DNA of 64,000 nt from Inonotus obliquus. Its lineage: Eukaryota; Basidiomycota; Agaricomycetes; Hymenochaetales; Hymenochaetaceae. Position 1 is the stretch's first letter. The number at the start of each line of letters is the position of its first letter. The DNA is taken from assembly GCA_032164295.1 (NCBI GenBank), contig JAJHTX010000009.1, positions 806,001-870,000 on the forward strand. The letters run 5' to 3'. Positions 1-10,361 of this stretch are shown here, piece after piece. The position numbers and the translations under genes are program-made. The notes beneath the pieces are model-generated. The model saw nothing but the letters and a program-made list of their open reading frames with translations. It had not been told where the DNA came from and ran no database searches.

Positions 1-1
1 A

Positions 2-517
2 TATCATGTGTCCAGCGAACGAGCAACAGCTTATCGAGAATATCACAATCCCCCGGAGGTCGTTCGAAATCGCACGAGGTCAACAATAGCAATGGATACG
101 GCAATAGGCATGCAACCAAAGACGCACTGGACAATAGTAGGAATCCACGACATATTAGCACTCGAGTGCCCAAGCACATTCGTGGAGATCAGTGCAGACT
201 ATGTTACGAACCGCCGCTCACCGATAACAGCGGCATGGGTTGCAAACACACTCAGGGAACTATGGGCATACTGCAAAGCTATTCGACTACAAGGAGACCT
301 ATACCTAGGCTGGAGAATACCTTCGAACGATACTCGACGAAGTGTACGGCTACTCATCGCCATAGGCACATACGTTAAACCACCTTGGTTTCCCCACGAT
401 GATATCCGATGTCGAATCACACTTGACGGCCCCGAACAAGAGTCCCGAGGTGACAAGCAAATCACAGCCTTCATAGCCCCAGATGCTATACAACGGAACC
501 CCGACGGAATTCCTTAA
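2..517 (+). CDS. ORF1 of element copy A (5' partial)
   Basis: The reading frame is open from the left edge and matches residues ~88-258 of the 258-aa ORF1 in copy B, with only a few replacements (for example Leu to Pro and Gln to Arg). I do not recognise the protein. It has no transposase or reverse-transcriptase motif. The low divergence from copy B suggests recent spread; with three copies I cannot tell selection from youth. Confidence 0.45.
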   Translation, partial: YHVSSERATAYREYHNPPEVVRNRTRSTIAMDTAIGMQPKTHWTIVGIHDILALECPSTFVEISADYVTNRRSPITAAWVANTLRELWAYCKAIRLQGDLYLGWRIPSNDTRRSVRLLIAIGTYVKPPWFPHDDIRCRITLDGPEQESRGDKQITAFIAPDAIQRNPDGIP

Positions 518-776
518 ACACACGAGCAACTGCGGACGAGCGAACTCTAACTACGGCGCAGCCATGCAAAACCAATGGCATACGAACACGCATTCAATGA
601 CTCACTCACTGACTCACTCTATGCACAGGGCGCAGCACAAGGCCGACCCCGAGCATAGGTTTCAATTCAGTTCAAGTCAAGATGAGTCAACGCCGAGTCA
701 TCGCCTTGCACAGGGCGCAGTCGATGAGTCAATCCGCAGCAGAACAATGGAATTACCAGACGAGTTTGGAAGCTAG
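483..776 (+). CDS. ORF2 of element copy A, 97 aa
   Basis: This ATG-initiated frame overlaps the end of ORF1 by 35 nt in another frame. It is open in all three copies, including copy C where ORF1 has a stop. The product is rich in His, Ser, Thr and Gln, and its His-Ser-Met-Thr-His stretch is encoded by the TGACTCA cluster. No family is recognised. It may be a frameshift extension of ORF1 or a chance open frame over a constrained regulatory region. Confidence 0.3.
   Translation: MLYNGTPTEFLKHTSNCGRANSNYGAAMQNQWHTNTHSMTHSLTHSMHRAQHKADPEHRFQFSSSQDESTPSHRLAQGAVDESIRSRTMELPDEFGS
598..731 (+). promoter_or_regulatory. Cluster of four TGASTCA (AP-1/Gcn4-type) sites
   Basis: Perfect TGACTCA occurs at 598-604 and 610-616, and TGAGTCA at 683-689 and 725-731. 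They lie about 120-250 bp upstream of the TATA box at 848. The same four sites are present in copies B and C. TGASTCA is the consensus of fungal bZIP activators of the Gcn4/AP-1 type. Confidence 0.6.
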
Positions 777-847
777 AACAGCGAATCAGATCGAGAGTAG
801 GAACTACGGAGCGTAGGAAGTGGTCCGTCCACAACATGAGGAAAAGG

Positions 848-854
848 TATAAAT
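848..854 (+). promoter_or_regulatory. TATA box of element copy A
   Basis: TATAAAT follows a G/A-rich stretch and is kept in copies B (37934-37940) and C (inverted). Transcription would start about 30 bp downstream and run through the last ~0.4 kb of the element, as expected of R-U5 in an LTR. Confidence 0.55.
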
Positions 855-1258
855 AGTTGTAGACTTAGACCGTAGCTCCCCATCTTTCTTTCGATCGTCT
901 TGTACATCGAGTCCTCTTAGGCATCTAGCTTCTAATCTGAAGACCACCTAATCTGCTTAACCTCTCTTACTCTACGGCGTGGAACGATTGATTAGTCGTC
1001 CACCGACTGGAGAAGCTTGCGAACGGCAACCTACCTGTGTTTAGCTGGGTACTTGTCCTACTAGCCTGTCAACGAGGTTGAGGCCCGACTTGATTAGCCA
1101 AACGTGAGCGTCTGAGGCAACGCTTAGTATACTTGGGAATCTGCCCTGCTTGTGAAAACCGAGTAGGCTCCGGAAACTCTTAGAAAAGCATCGCCGAACC
1201 CGTAACACTGGGGCCGTCCTATTGTGGTTACTGTATAGTCCCGTAGGGCGAGCGTTTT

Positions 1259-2131
1259 CTAACACATCTCCATGCTCTCCGGTGTTTCGACTGCTGTGCT
1301 GCCCCCACTCCCCGGTGTTTCGATAGTTAAGAGGCCCATGTCCTTCAGGGTAGCAGCTACCTCCCGTCGCACCTGCACGTTCTTATATCCCCTCCATATG
1401 TGAAGAAATTTGTCAAGCGTAGTATCCCATTCAGTTATCGACACAGCTACAGGACGATATTTTTCCACATCAAACTCGGGTGCTGCATGAGGCCTAGGCA
1501 GCGGGCGGACGTCCTCTCCGGTAACGTCCATCAGGCTCCATGCTATGCGATCCGCTATCAATAGCTGCATGAATCCATGGGCGAATTCACTAGATGTTGT
1601 GCGCTTGTCAAGAGAATGATATGCGGAACGTGCAAGGCTGCGCTTCGAGCTATCCGCATTGCGCAGGCCATCTTGCAGCCGCTTCTCCACTTCTCGTGCA
1701 CCCTTAAAGAGTACATGGACGATATATTCTGGGCTGGAGATAACAGGATGGGTGTTGACTGCAAGGTGCTTCGCCCACACACCTTCTGGTGTGTAGTATG
1801 CAGCAGATGCGCCAGCTGGTGTCAGAGCCATTGCGGCCCACCTCCCGTCGAGTGCGCGGGTACTGGCTAATGCCCGAAGTCCCACGTTAGAATCGACGTC
1901 CATTGTGTTTCCCTCAGGTATGCAAGATGCGACTTCAGTTCCTGTGGTCGCCTCCCCACCATCGGTGAGGTTAGGCTCCGCACGAGCGTGAGAAGTTTCC
2001 AGTTCGACTCCCATAATGATATCGATGTCCATGGCGTTTCCATCAGGTACGCAAGATGCAACTTGAGCTCCTGTAGCCGCCTCCCCACCATCGGTGAGGT
2101 TAGGCTCCTCGCGAGCGCAAGAAGTTTCCAT
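1259..2131 (-). CDS. Hypothetical protein, 3' end replaced by element A
   Basis: A 290-codon frame starts at ATG 2131, directly preceded by an in-frame TAA, which fixes the start. Residues ~1-84 are an imperfect tandem duplication of a ~42-residue unit (126 bp) containing EPNLTDGGEA. The rest is helical-looking with no recognised domain. The last codons and the stop (Met-Glu-Met-Cys-stop) come from the edge of element A, so the native C-terminus is lost. Whether the truncated protein is made is unknown. Confidence 0.5.
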   Translation of the reverse strand: METSCAREEPNLTDGGEAATGAQVASCVPDGNAMDIDIIMGVELETSHARAEPNLTDGGEATTGTEVASCIPEGNTMDVDSNVGLRALASTRALDGRWAAMALTPAGASAAYYTPEGVWAKHLAVNTHPVISSPEYIVHVLFKGAREVEKRLQDGLRNADSSKRSLARSAYHSLDKRTTSSEFAHGFMQLLIADRIAWSLMDVTGEDVRPLPRPHAAPEFDVEKYRPVAVSITEWDTTLDKFLHIWRGYKNVQVRREVAATLKDMGLLTIETPGSGGSTAVETPESMEMC

Positions 2132-2196
2132 TTAGACTCAAATTCCGAAGGCAAACGTGTGGTAAGAGATGGATGGGTATAACGGGCAGGATGGGG

Positions 2197-3234
2197 TTAT
2201 AATGGGGAGTGGCAATCCCTATCAAAAAAACGACCGTTCTCACGGTCGTTGCCGCGTCGTGCCGGAGCTCGCTTAAGCATAAGCGATGACCGGTTTTTGA
2301 GAGACACATTCGACTGCATGTAACCCTCCCACATCACAAAGATCACTAGTATTAAGTGTGTATATCATGTCCTTGATGTCTTTAGACCAATATCTTCAAA
2401 AAAGAAACCGACTTTTACTAAAATCCACCGAGATATTGTATAGTTTTAGGTCATATCTAAGGAACTAGATAATTTCTTGAAAATTTTTTCTCAACAAAAT
2501 GAAGATAGTCATGAAACAATGCGATTCGTACATTTACATGGAAATCGTTGAGAAATTCACTGAGTTCTGAGTGTTCGAAGAGTGCATTGAATCTCACCGA
2601 ATAAAGGAAAACTCTGTCACGTGACATTGCATTTGTATGGGTGCACGAACCAGCAAAAGAGCAATAATGCAAGAAAATATTGCAAAATGTCTGTAAGCAC
2701 AAAATTCATTTGATAAATCAAGTAAATATACCATGGTACCTGTACAAGCTCCAAAAATGCCATCAATGATACTGCATAGTGCTTATCTTAGTCTTTCTCA
2801 GAGATGCATACAGTGACACCATCTACATCAAGGAATCAGTTTAGCAAGCTTTAAAATACAGCGGATAGTATGCTTCTGATATATTCATATTAGAAAGTCA
2901 CTGTGTATACAAATGAATAACCAGCAACATCACCAAAGACCTTGTTCAAGACCATGAGTACTGTTGACCGGTAATAATCTACAATAAAACATGCTATGTA
3001 TGCTCATTTTGGTCTTAATTTGTCTAGTATCATATCAAGTGAATGTCTTTATTTAATTCTCTGGTATATTTCTCATAAAATGCTAATTATCTGGTCTCAT
3101 GAAGGATTGGTACATTGAATCGAAAGGCGGTAAATATGGATCGCTGTTTCTTACCATATATGGTAGATGTTACAACTCCGCTTGAAAAAAAGGGGGCTCG
3201 CGTGGCACTTGGAGATTGCCACTCCCCATTATAA
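2197..3234. mobile_element. MITE-like element with 21-bp terminal inverted repeats
   Basis: Positions 2197-2217 and 3214-3234 are perfect inverted repeats beginning TTATAATGGGGAGTGG. The 1038-bp interior is AT-rich and has no convincing gene. Both ends carry TTATAA, so a TA, TTA/TAA or TTATAA target duplication is possible and the superfamily is undecided. This element accounts for the gene-free stretch here. Confidence 0.65.
2229..2250. repeat. Hairpin near the left end of the MITE
   Basis: A perfect 9-bp stem AACGACCGT/ACGGTCGTT encloses a TCTC loop, just inside the left terminal repeat and after a run of A. It has no mirror at the right end. It may be a subterminal feature of the element. 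Confidence 0.4.
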
Positions 3235-3403
3235 GTTATAAGTTGATGCCAGACAGAAACATCACATGATTGATAAAGTAACGTGCGGCGATCACGTGCG
3301 TAAGAACTACCAAAAACCCTCCCAACTTCGTTCTTTGCCCTTGCCACTGCCAGCAGATGAATTCTAGGACCTGTGACTCCTTTTTATGCTTGTCTTTGTG
3401 GCA

Positions 3404-4233
3404 GAATGAACAAGAGTTCGTCACCTTCGTCTGAAGCAGCAAAGACATGTGCATGGCTCCCTTCTGCAGGGGCTCCTAAACCCACAACCTCACCTTCAAC
3501 TCGCTCACAGCTGTCTCCAGCTCGAGCTGCTTCTCGCGCCCAGTCACAGCCTCCTTAGCCGCATCATTTGAGAAGGTCATCGCAACTTGGAAGAAGTGCC
3601 GTCGCATTTGTAGTGCTCCTGCTGAGCCGGATGCACCGCTGTTCCATCCTTGCAAATATTTTGGTACCGTTCGGTATTTACACCAAGACTGGTGAGTGCG
3701 GCTCTTGTCTCGTGTTCTGGGTTGTTCTCACCTTTAATTGAAGCTTGACCACTTGGCTAGCGCATAGCATCATGCGACGTGTGCAAGTATCACTACACTT
3801 TCACAAAAGGTGCGTGCACAACTTGGGAATCAGCGAGTGAGTTTTGTTGATGCGTCTATGCTAGTATATTCCGAGAAAATGCCAAGACAAATCCCCTTCA
3901 ATTTGCACGGAAAGCCTTCTGCGCTCTGGTATTAGGAATAAGGGGGGTAATGGTAGCGACCATCTGGTTAGCTTTCTTGCCGTACGTAACGGTCTGGACT
4001 TGGAGGTTCTACTTTATCATGGGGAGGATATGTATGTGACACTGTTCCTCTGTGCCAGTTCCTTTCTAACTAGTTACAGTGCTTGGTACATATACGATCA
4101 CCCGCGTCCAAACACCACACCCGTTTTCCACTCCTATTTCACAAACCTCACCTTGCTCGACGGCGCTTGCTATGACACTATCTTACGTGCATGGCTCACA
4201 TGCACACAAGTATATGGCCGCGTCAAGGAATAG
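3404..4233 (+). pseudogene. 5' fragment of a DOA10/SSM4-type RING-CH ubiquitin ligase
   Basis: After a Ser/Pro-rich N-terminus from ATG 3404, the sequence around 3567-3690 reads as a RING-CH domain (CSAPAEPDAPLFHPC, then GTVRYLHQD). After an intron at about 3691-3752 it continues LTTWLAHS and, in another frame, CDVCKYHYTFTK. Further on comes VATIWLAFLPYVTVWTWRFY, typical of the segment before the first membrane span in DOA10. Zinc-binding Cys residues are replaced (HPCKC is HPCKY; QDC is QDW), there is a stop after the serine-rich exon, and the frame shifts. It stops near the next gene. DOA10 is a multi-spanning ER/inner-nuclear-membrane E3 ligase of about 1000 aa or more, so most of it is missing. 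Confidence 0.75.
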
Positions 4234-5953
4234 TATAGATCTTGTTGAACGTCTTCAACAAGGATCTTGACGTGGAACTCCGATAAACCATAATTGAGGA
4301 AGAGAGGCCGCACACCTGGGATGAACCGATCGTGATCCATCCAGGCGTGTTCGCCAACCGCGAGCATGTTCTCGTCTAAATAAACAATGTAAGTAAGATA
4401 ACAAGACAGAGGGGGATAAATGCTTACCCTTCGGCCAAAAACCAACAGGTAACGTGGCCTCTCGGGCGACTATCTTCTCGAACGCACCCGTCGCACGAAG
4501 AAGCGCACCTAATCTAGTTGGAACAGTAGTGTCAATGCCAATTCCTTGCAAGCACCTCCTGTATTGCTCCCAAAACGCATGCCAGCCGGGAGGACCACCA
4601 CCATGAAATCCTGCATCAATGGGGGTTTTGCCTTCTGTAAGTGCGCAAATTTCGGACTCCGCCAAAATTACAAGACCGCCTGGTGCGAGGATACGTGCGA
4701 TTTCTTCTAGGAAGAGAGGATAGTTACGGATGCTCATGTGTACACCTCTTGCGTGCACCACATCAAAGTATTCATCTGGGTAGGGGTTGAGTTGTGCGTC
4801 AAAGAGTTCAAATCTGAATATATGTGTGACAGCAGTTACAAATACTTAGAAACCATAGAGAGGTATGCACGTACTCGCAATTTGGTGGAACCAAACTATC
4901 ACGGAGCACAAGAATGTTAGCAAAATAGGTACGGCGAAAAAAAAGGAGATCGCATACTCAGGCTGAACAGGAGCAAGATCACATCCAACAACTTCGACGT
5001 CCGGGAATTCATCAGCGACCTGGATTGCCCAAATCCCACTTCCACATCCAATATCGAGGACACGGCGTTTCCAGTCAGACGGTACACTCAAGACATCTTC
5101 CAAAGGGCCAACCCATAACCTGTTGCCCATGACAATATACATCATTTTATGGAAGTATTCTTGTTGCTTTATCCCACCAAATAGATTCAACAATCGATTT
5201 CGGAGATAATCGATAGAACACAAAACGAACCTTAATTTCATCCTCATCGGCCAGCAACTGATAAATGGTCTGCATTGTATTAAGTTGGCGTCCATGAACC
5301 TCATGAAACATCGTTGCACAGAGCTCAGGCATAAGAGTATACCTGAAGGTCTCTTGGTCCTCTTCCATGATAGAATGAGCCAGAGCATCAGGAGGGAGGA
5401 TTCGACGAGGGAGAACATGAGGCTGGCACTGAGAATCTGTTGCGGATGCCGAGACCGTGGCATTTGAGCCGGGAGCAATAGGAGGAGCAACTGGGGAATA
5501 ACCAAAGGCTTGGGCAGCGGACGTAGTTGGAGATAGACTAGATGTGGCCGAGATTGCTGCCGGAACTCCATCACCATTTGTAATATTACCAGTAGCAGAG
5601 ACGGAGTTGGAAGGAGGCTGGATAGTGGGTATAGCGGGGATTGAAAGGGTTGGAGTAATGCTGTAACCGACGTGGGCGAACTGAGAAGCATCGAACCCAA
5701 TGTTGCCAGAGTTGTTACCAGAGGGACTGTCTTGAACCATGCCCTTGATCAGAGTAGGGGCTTGTGCTTGAATAGGATGCTGCCGCTGATGCACCTGATA
5801 TGGACAGCCTGAGGGTTGAGCCTGATGGGATGATTGAGCATGTTGCTGATCGCCAGGAAGGGCCGCCATAGTATTGTAGGTCGCGCTGGCATAACGAGCA
5901 TAGTCTTCACCAGGAGCACCATCCTCGATATTAGTATAATACCTTTTTGGCAT
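4170..5953 (-). CDS. LaeA-like SAM-dependent methyltransferase (five exons, 514 aa)
   Basis: Exons 5231-5953, 4958-5166, 4875-4895, 4428-4813 and 4170-4375 join in frame (1545 nt) through GT-AG introns. The first ~200 residues are a disordered Gln/Ser/Pro-rich region. A class I methyltransferase fold follows: motif I VLDIGCGSGIWAIQVADEFP, the acidic strand VVGCDLAPVQP, then YFDVVHARGVHMSI and LAPGGLVILAE. The architecture matches the large fungal LaeA/TAM-type family, in which LaeA is a nuclear regulator of secondary metabolism and development. The 21-nt third exon supplies a conserved Pro-Asn-Cys-Glu. All key residues look intact. No metabolite cluster lies next to it, so substrate and role are open. 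It is divergent to the RasGEF gene. Confidence 0.85.
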
Positions 5954-6652
5954 TTTGAGCAGGGGAGGTTGACGGGGACCAAGTAGGTGGGATGAAGATG
6001 GAGACAAGATGGGAGAAAGAATGAGTGAGTGAAAGAGTGGGTGGTTGTATTTAAATACTTGTTCTGATAGTGACTGCATGTGACGAACCATGCAATCAGT
6101 GCACCAATAAACTTTATTTTGCCTATGTGCCCTGATTTTCATTGTGTACAAAGAACCAACCTGGGGAGTATCAGGACCCACCTATCTCCCACAATACATT
6201 TATGTCGTCCGGCATGCGTAAATCCAACACACAAATGGGATTCAGTAGAAAAATATGAATTTGACTCCTGATTGTTTGTTTTTCCCGGGATACACTTTCT
6301 ATGAGGAAGATTCTTAGGTCTGACTGAAACAGGGCTAGCCAAGCAAAGAAGCACAGTGTGCGATGGTCGCTCAGCCCATGGGCTCCATGCTTCTTTTTTA
6401 ACACATGGGCCATCAAAATGCATCTATGAGATACTCATCCATCTTTCTCTCCCAGCTATTCCTACCTTGAATGCCTGGCACACAAACCACACCATTTGAA
6501 GCAACAGGACACGGGCGGTCATTTAGCATCGGCACACAGTCAGATGATTCCTCGGTAAAGAAAGGAAAACCTTCATTACTCTTGCATATTGATATGGAAC
6601 ACCCTCCGGTAGGATTCCTGTGTTCCGTTGAGTTTTGTTCAGCACCTAATAG
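5954..6652. other. Intergenic region between divergent genes
   Basis: About 0.7 kb separates the methyltransferase start (5953, minus) from the RasGEF start (6653, plus), so it should hold both promoters. I saw no convincing coding sequence, repeat or strong TATA box. Confidence 0.5.
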
Positions 6653-9600
6653 ATGTGTATCACTGTAAAGCAGGATGCCGTTCTGATGACACTGGTCATC
6701 ATAGGCTCGCAAGGGTGTGGAAAGTCTGCCTTCATGCGCAGGGCATGGAAGAACTCCTTACTTACGGAGGCAGCCCGACATTCGGTCTCGGTGTCCGTGG
6801 GAGAGAGGAGCAAAATCATTCACTGTATGTTCCACTGCATCCGGCTTATTCTCCAGTCTTCCCTCTTTATGATGTGATGTGCGTTGGATTAACACGTCTT
6901 CCCAGATAATACTCGAAAGGCCTACATGCAAGCCCATGAGGGTCGCGATTACTACCTGACTTTGATCGAACTGCCTGTCCAGGAATTGGAGCATGCTGAT
7001 GGAAATCTGCATGCTGATGTCTGGCCTACGGGTTTACCCAAGATTGATGGCGCCTTTGTTCTGTACAATGCCTCGGATGAGTCATCGTTTAAGCATATCG
7101 AAGCACTTCTCCATGAGTCCTACTTTAACTGTCAACTACTTGCAGGATTTAATGTCATTTTGCGTTTCGACAGGTGGATATTATGCGCGAGGTATTCCAT
7201 ATATTGTTCTAGCCTGTAAATCGGATCTTCCTCACCAGAAGGAGCTGTCAGATGCTCTCCGAGTTGTAAAGAATTACTGCGGAGGGATTGTCGAGGTCTC
7301 CGGCCTTGCTTCCGGATGTGATAAGGCAAGGCGCTGTGTTGGTGTACTCCTCCGAGGTGTATTGCGAAGAAGAAGTGAGTTTCTTCTTTCTTTGTATTTG
7401 CTGTTGATTGAATTGAGGCTCTTGAAGTTGGCGACATCGATCCCTCCGTCAATCCTTGCTCACCCCTTCAGCACCATGGTCGTGGACTGTCAAAGCACGG
7501 GCAGACCTCACCTCTTGCAGCAACCACATCCACGCAAAGTACAACCACTCCCACCATTGCAACCGCAGCTGCTCTTAGCCAACAATCTCTCGACCTACCT
7601 CGGCAACCTCCACAAATGCCGCTTCCTCCTCGTGTTTCCTCCCGAAGCATCTCATCGTTGGCCAAACAGACTGCACTTCCTGTGACACCACCAGCCATAC
7701 CTACGAGCGTCTCACCCAGTGTAGTTAATCTGCCTCGATCTCGACCATCTTATGCTCCTACTTCACCTAACCGTGCTCGTTCGACGGGTGATATCCGTTT
7801 AGTGGCTGCGCAACCTAAGCAATTGTCCGACCAGTCAAAGGAGGGGGAACAAGGCTTGAATCGTTCAAGAAGTATTAGCGACATGGCTCAGACCAACAAC
7901 AAGGGTGCGGACAGCGTTGGGTCGCTGCATGAAACTGGACAACACACAGACCCAGACTCTGTGATACCGTTCAAAAAGGATCAAGAACAAGAGTGAGATT
8001 TTCCAAGAATATTAGCAATCTCATAATCATTGACAATGCCAAAGTTTGGCGTCGCCTTGGGCGACTCTTGACGAATTGTTGGAAAAGTTGTTGTTCTTGT
8101 GTATTAGTGGCGATGGTGCGTTTTTTCTTTCAAGATGCTTGCAGCCGCCTAACCACCGTATAGATCCATTCTTCATTTCACATTTCTTTTTGACATATCG
8201 GCGATTTGTTACCCCGCGACGCATTCTCTTGTGCATGCAAAAGCGGATGATCGAGTTGAATCAACCATCGGCTGACCCTACTCTTGCCGCCTTCGCCCAA
8301 ATGCGGTATGGATGTTTACCTGCAATCTCACTAATGCCCACTGACCATCTCTTCGATCTTCAGCATCTGCAATCTTCTTGAACAATGGATTCAGTGCTAT
8401 CCCACGGATTTCGCAGTTCCCGGTTCAGCTGGTGCTCTAGATGCTCTCATCAGACAAATACTCCGGCAAACGCACACTATTTATTACGGCACGGAATTTC
8501 TTCCTTTCCTCGAGTCGCTTCATACGATTCAGGACCCGGACAATGCGTGGGCCCTGAAAGCGGAGACTACCATTGACGAGAGTGACGACTCAGACAGCGA
8601 CAAGGAAAGCGATTATTCGATCGACCCGCCCCTGGTGTCATCACAGCCCGCCGGGTTAAACGAAATATCGGAAGAAACACTACGTCCATCAATTCGAGGG
8701 CGTAAATCAAGCATCCCGCTTTTCGCTAAGACATTCTTGCAGAACAGTATCCGAGCTCCTGGTGGCTCGACTGTCGTGTCCCTAGCTCAAGATTCCTTGC
8801 AGCTGCTTCAGAAAGTCTCAAACAGCCTCTTGCATTTTGATACGGATGGCATTGCGATGGAAATTACGAGGCAGGAGTGTGAGCTTTTTATGAAGATCGA
8901 GCCTCGAGACTGGCTTCGACATACACTTGTATCTGGGAAGAAGGATCCCAACACAGATCAGATAGCACGTTTCAATGCTTCTTACAACGATCTGCATGAT
9001 TGGTACGTCTTCTGGTTTGATTGATTAGAAGGTCTTATCGCTAATCTGTTTGATGAACTTCATTGGTAGGGCGGCATCTATGATCCTCTGCCACGATAAG
9101 CCTAAAAAACGAGCCCGGGTTGTCGAGAAGCTCGCAGAAGTAGGTGTCAAATTGCGTAGCATGAATAATTATTCCGGACTACGGGCGATTATCACGGCTA
9201 TAGCGCAGTCCACGTATCCCAATGATGAAGTTATGGGTAATGTCAAGAAGAGGATTGGTCTGCATAAAAAATTTCTCAGCCTCAGCATTCTCATGCAGAC
9301 CACTGGAGCACATCGGTCTTATCGGATGGCATTGCAGAGCACTAAAGGACCTTGTATACCAAACCTGTTGGTGCTGTTTTGTATATCATTGGAAATAGAT
9401 GCAACTGACCACTGTTTAAAGAGAAATCCATACCTCCGACCTCAGACGTGCACACGAAGGCAATCCCGACTACAAGTCGGATGACCCTACGTTGATCCAT
9501 TGGGCGAAGTTCGACTTGATCGGTAAGCTCGTCAGAACGACGACAGAGAGTCAAGATGAATGCCGGGGACCTACCGGATACAATTTCCCCGTAAATCCTC

Positions 9601-9843
9601 AGATCGGACAACTATTCGATGTTCCATTGATGGACTACCATGTGAGTGGAGTTGATTTAACACTAAACTTAGTTTTACTGATGGAACTTAACTGATGATG
9701 TTTCTCAGTTGCAACAAGAACGTCTGGGTGATCCTCCAGATACCCAGCAGGATATATATTCTACCCCAATCCTAATGACCTCAGATAATCCAGCTCACCT
9801 GAGGGATCCAAGCATGATCAAACGCCTCTTCTTCTGGTCCTGA
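6653..9843 (+). CDS. Small-GTPase/RasGEF fusion protein (ten exons, 882 aa)
   Basis: Exons 6653-6824, 6906-7112, 7174-7374, 7428-7992, 8045-8115, 8164-8305, 8364-9002, 9070-9366, 9422-9641 and 9709-9843 sum to 2649 nt in frame. The N-terminus is a Ras-like G domain: P-loop GSQGCGKS, KIDGAFVLYNASD, and G4 motif ACKSD. A Ser/Pro-rich linker follows, then RasGEF-N (LDELLEKLLFLCISGD, LTYRRFVTPRRILL) and the catalytic RasGEF domain (NSYSGL-type MNNYSGLRAIITAIAQS, TTGAHRSYRMAL). The last exon ends MIKRLFFWS. RasGEFs load GTP on Ras at membranes, and the fusion to a GTPase is known in basidiomycetes. Intron 2 (7113-7173) starts ATGAGT instead of GTGAGT; all other junctions are normal. The exact N-terminus is uncertain. 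Confidence 0.85.
7113..7173 (+). other. RasGEF intron 2 with non-canonical 5' splice site
   Basis: The phase needed to join exons 2 and 3 places the donor at 7113, where the sequence is ATGAGT; GTGAGT would be canonical. The acceptor is a normal CAG at 7171-7173. Retention would bring a stop about 20 codons into exon 3. A point mutation, a sequencing error or a tolerated A-first intron are all possible. Confidence 0.6.
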
Positions 9844-10361
9844 CTTGTAGATAATACTGTTCTATTCTTCTTTATTTACCTTAAGTTGCTATAGACTTTT
9901 TCAACATCCCTCCAGGTGGAAGACAGTCTAACTCTGATATAACAAGCCCTGCACATCTTCAAGATTTGCGTCAACCTCATTAATTTCTCCCAAGGGATTT
10001 GCATGCCAGCTCATTCTGGCGACAAGGCAGCTTGCATCCAGTCATGAAGTCCATCACAGGCACAGCACTGCCTCAGACAAGAATGGGTATAGAACAGAGA
10101 GCCGGTCAAGAGTGGATCCATAATATTATTACATAACAGTATTTATTACATAACAGTATTTATTACATAACATTATTTATTACATAGCACTAATTATTAC
10201 ATAGCACTAACAATTACATAACACTATGTATTACATAGCGCTCTCAGTTACATAACACTATTTATTACAAATTGCATGTATTTCCTACTTTGGACCGTGG
10301 GGATGCCTACTTAATTAAGGAATCAAGATAAAATTTTCCATCACGGCCCTTACACTCAAAG
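9844..10361. other. Intergenic region between RasGEF and KDZ-associated gene
   Basis: It contains the minisatellite at 10125-10270 and otherwise AT-rich sequence with no recognisable gene. Confidence 0.5.
10125..10270. repeat. AT-rich minisatellite, ~19-bp unit
   Basis: About seven imperfect tandem copies of a unit close to TTATTACATAACACTA are present, with drift in the middle bases. It lies 90 bp upstream of the next start codon. Confidence 0.75.

Larger units (their letters stand above)
1..1264 (+). mobile_element. TG...CA element, copy A (left end outside the window)
   Basis: This stretch aligns at high identity with copy B (36769-38352; offset 37086) and, inverted, with copy C (41143-42814). 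It ends in TCTAACA like the other two. Its left end lies before the window, so its target duplication cannot be checked. It contains the 3' part of ORF1 (2-517), ORF2 (483-776), four TGASTCA sites, a TATA box at 848 and about 0.4 kb after it. The layout fits a solo LTR (U3 carrying ORFs, then R-U5) or a short non-autonomous retroelement. It lies inside the 3' end of the gene at 1259-2131. Confidence 0.75.
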
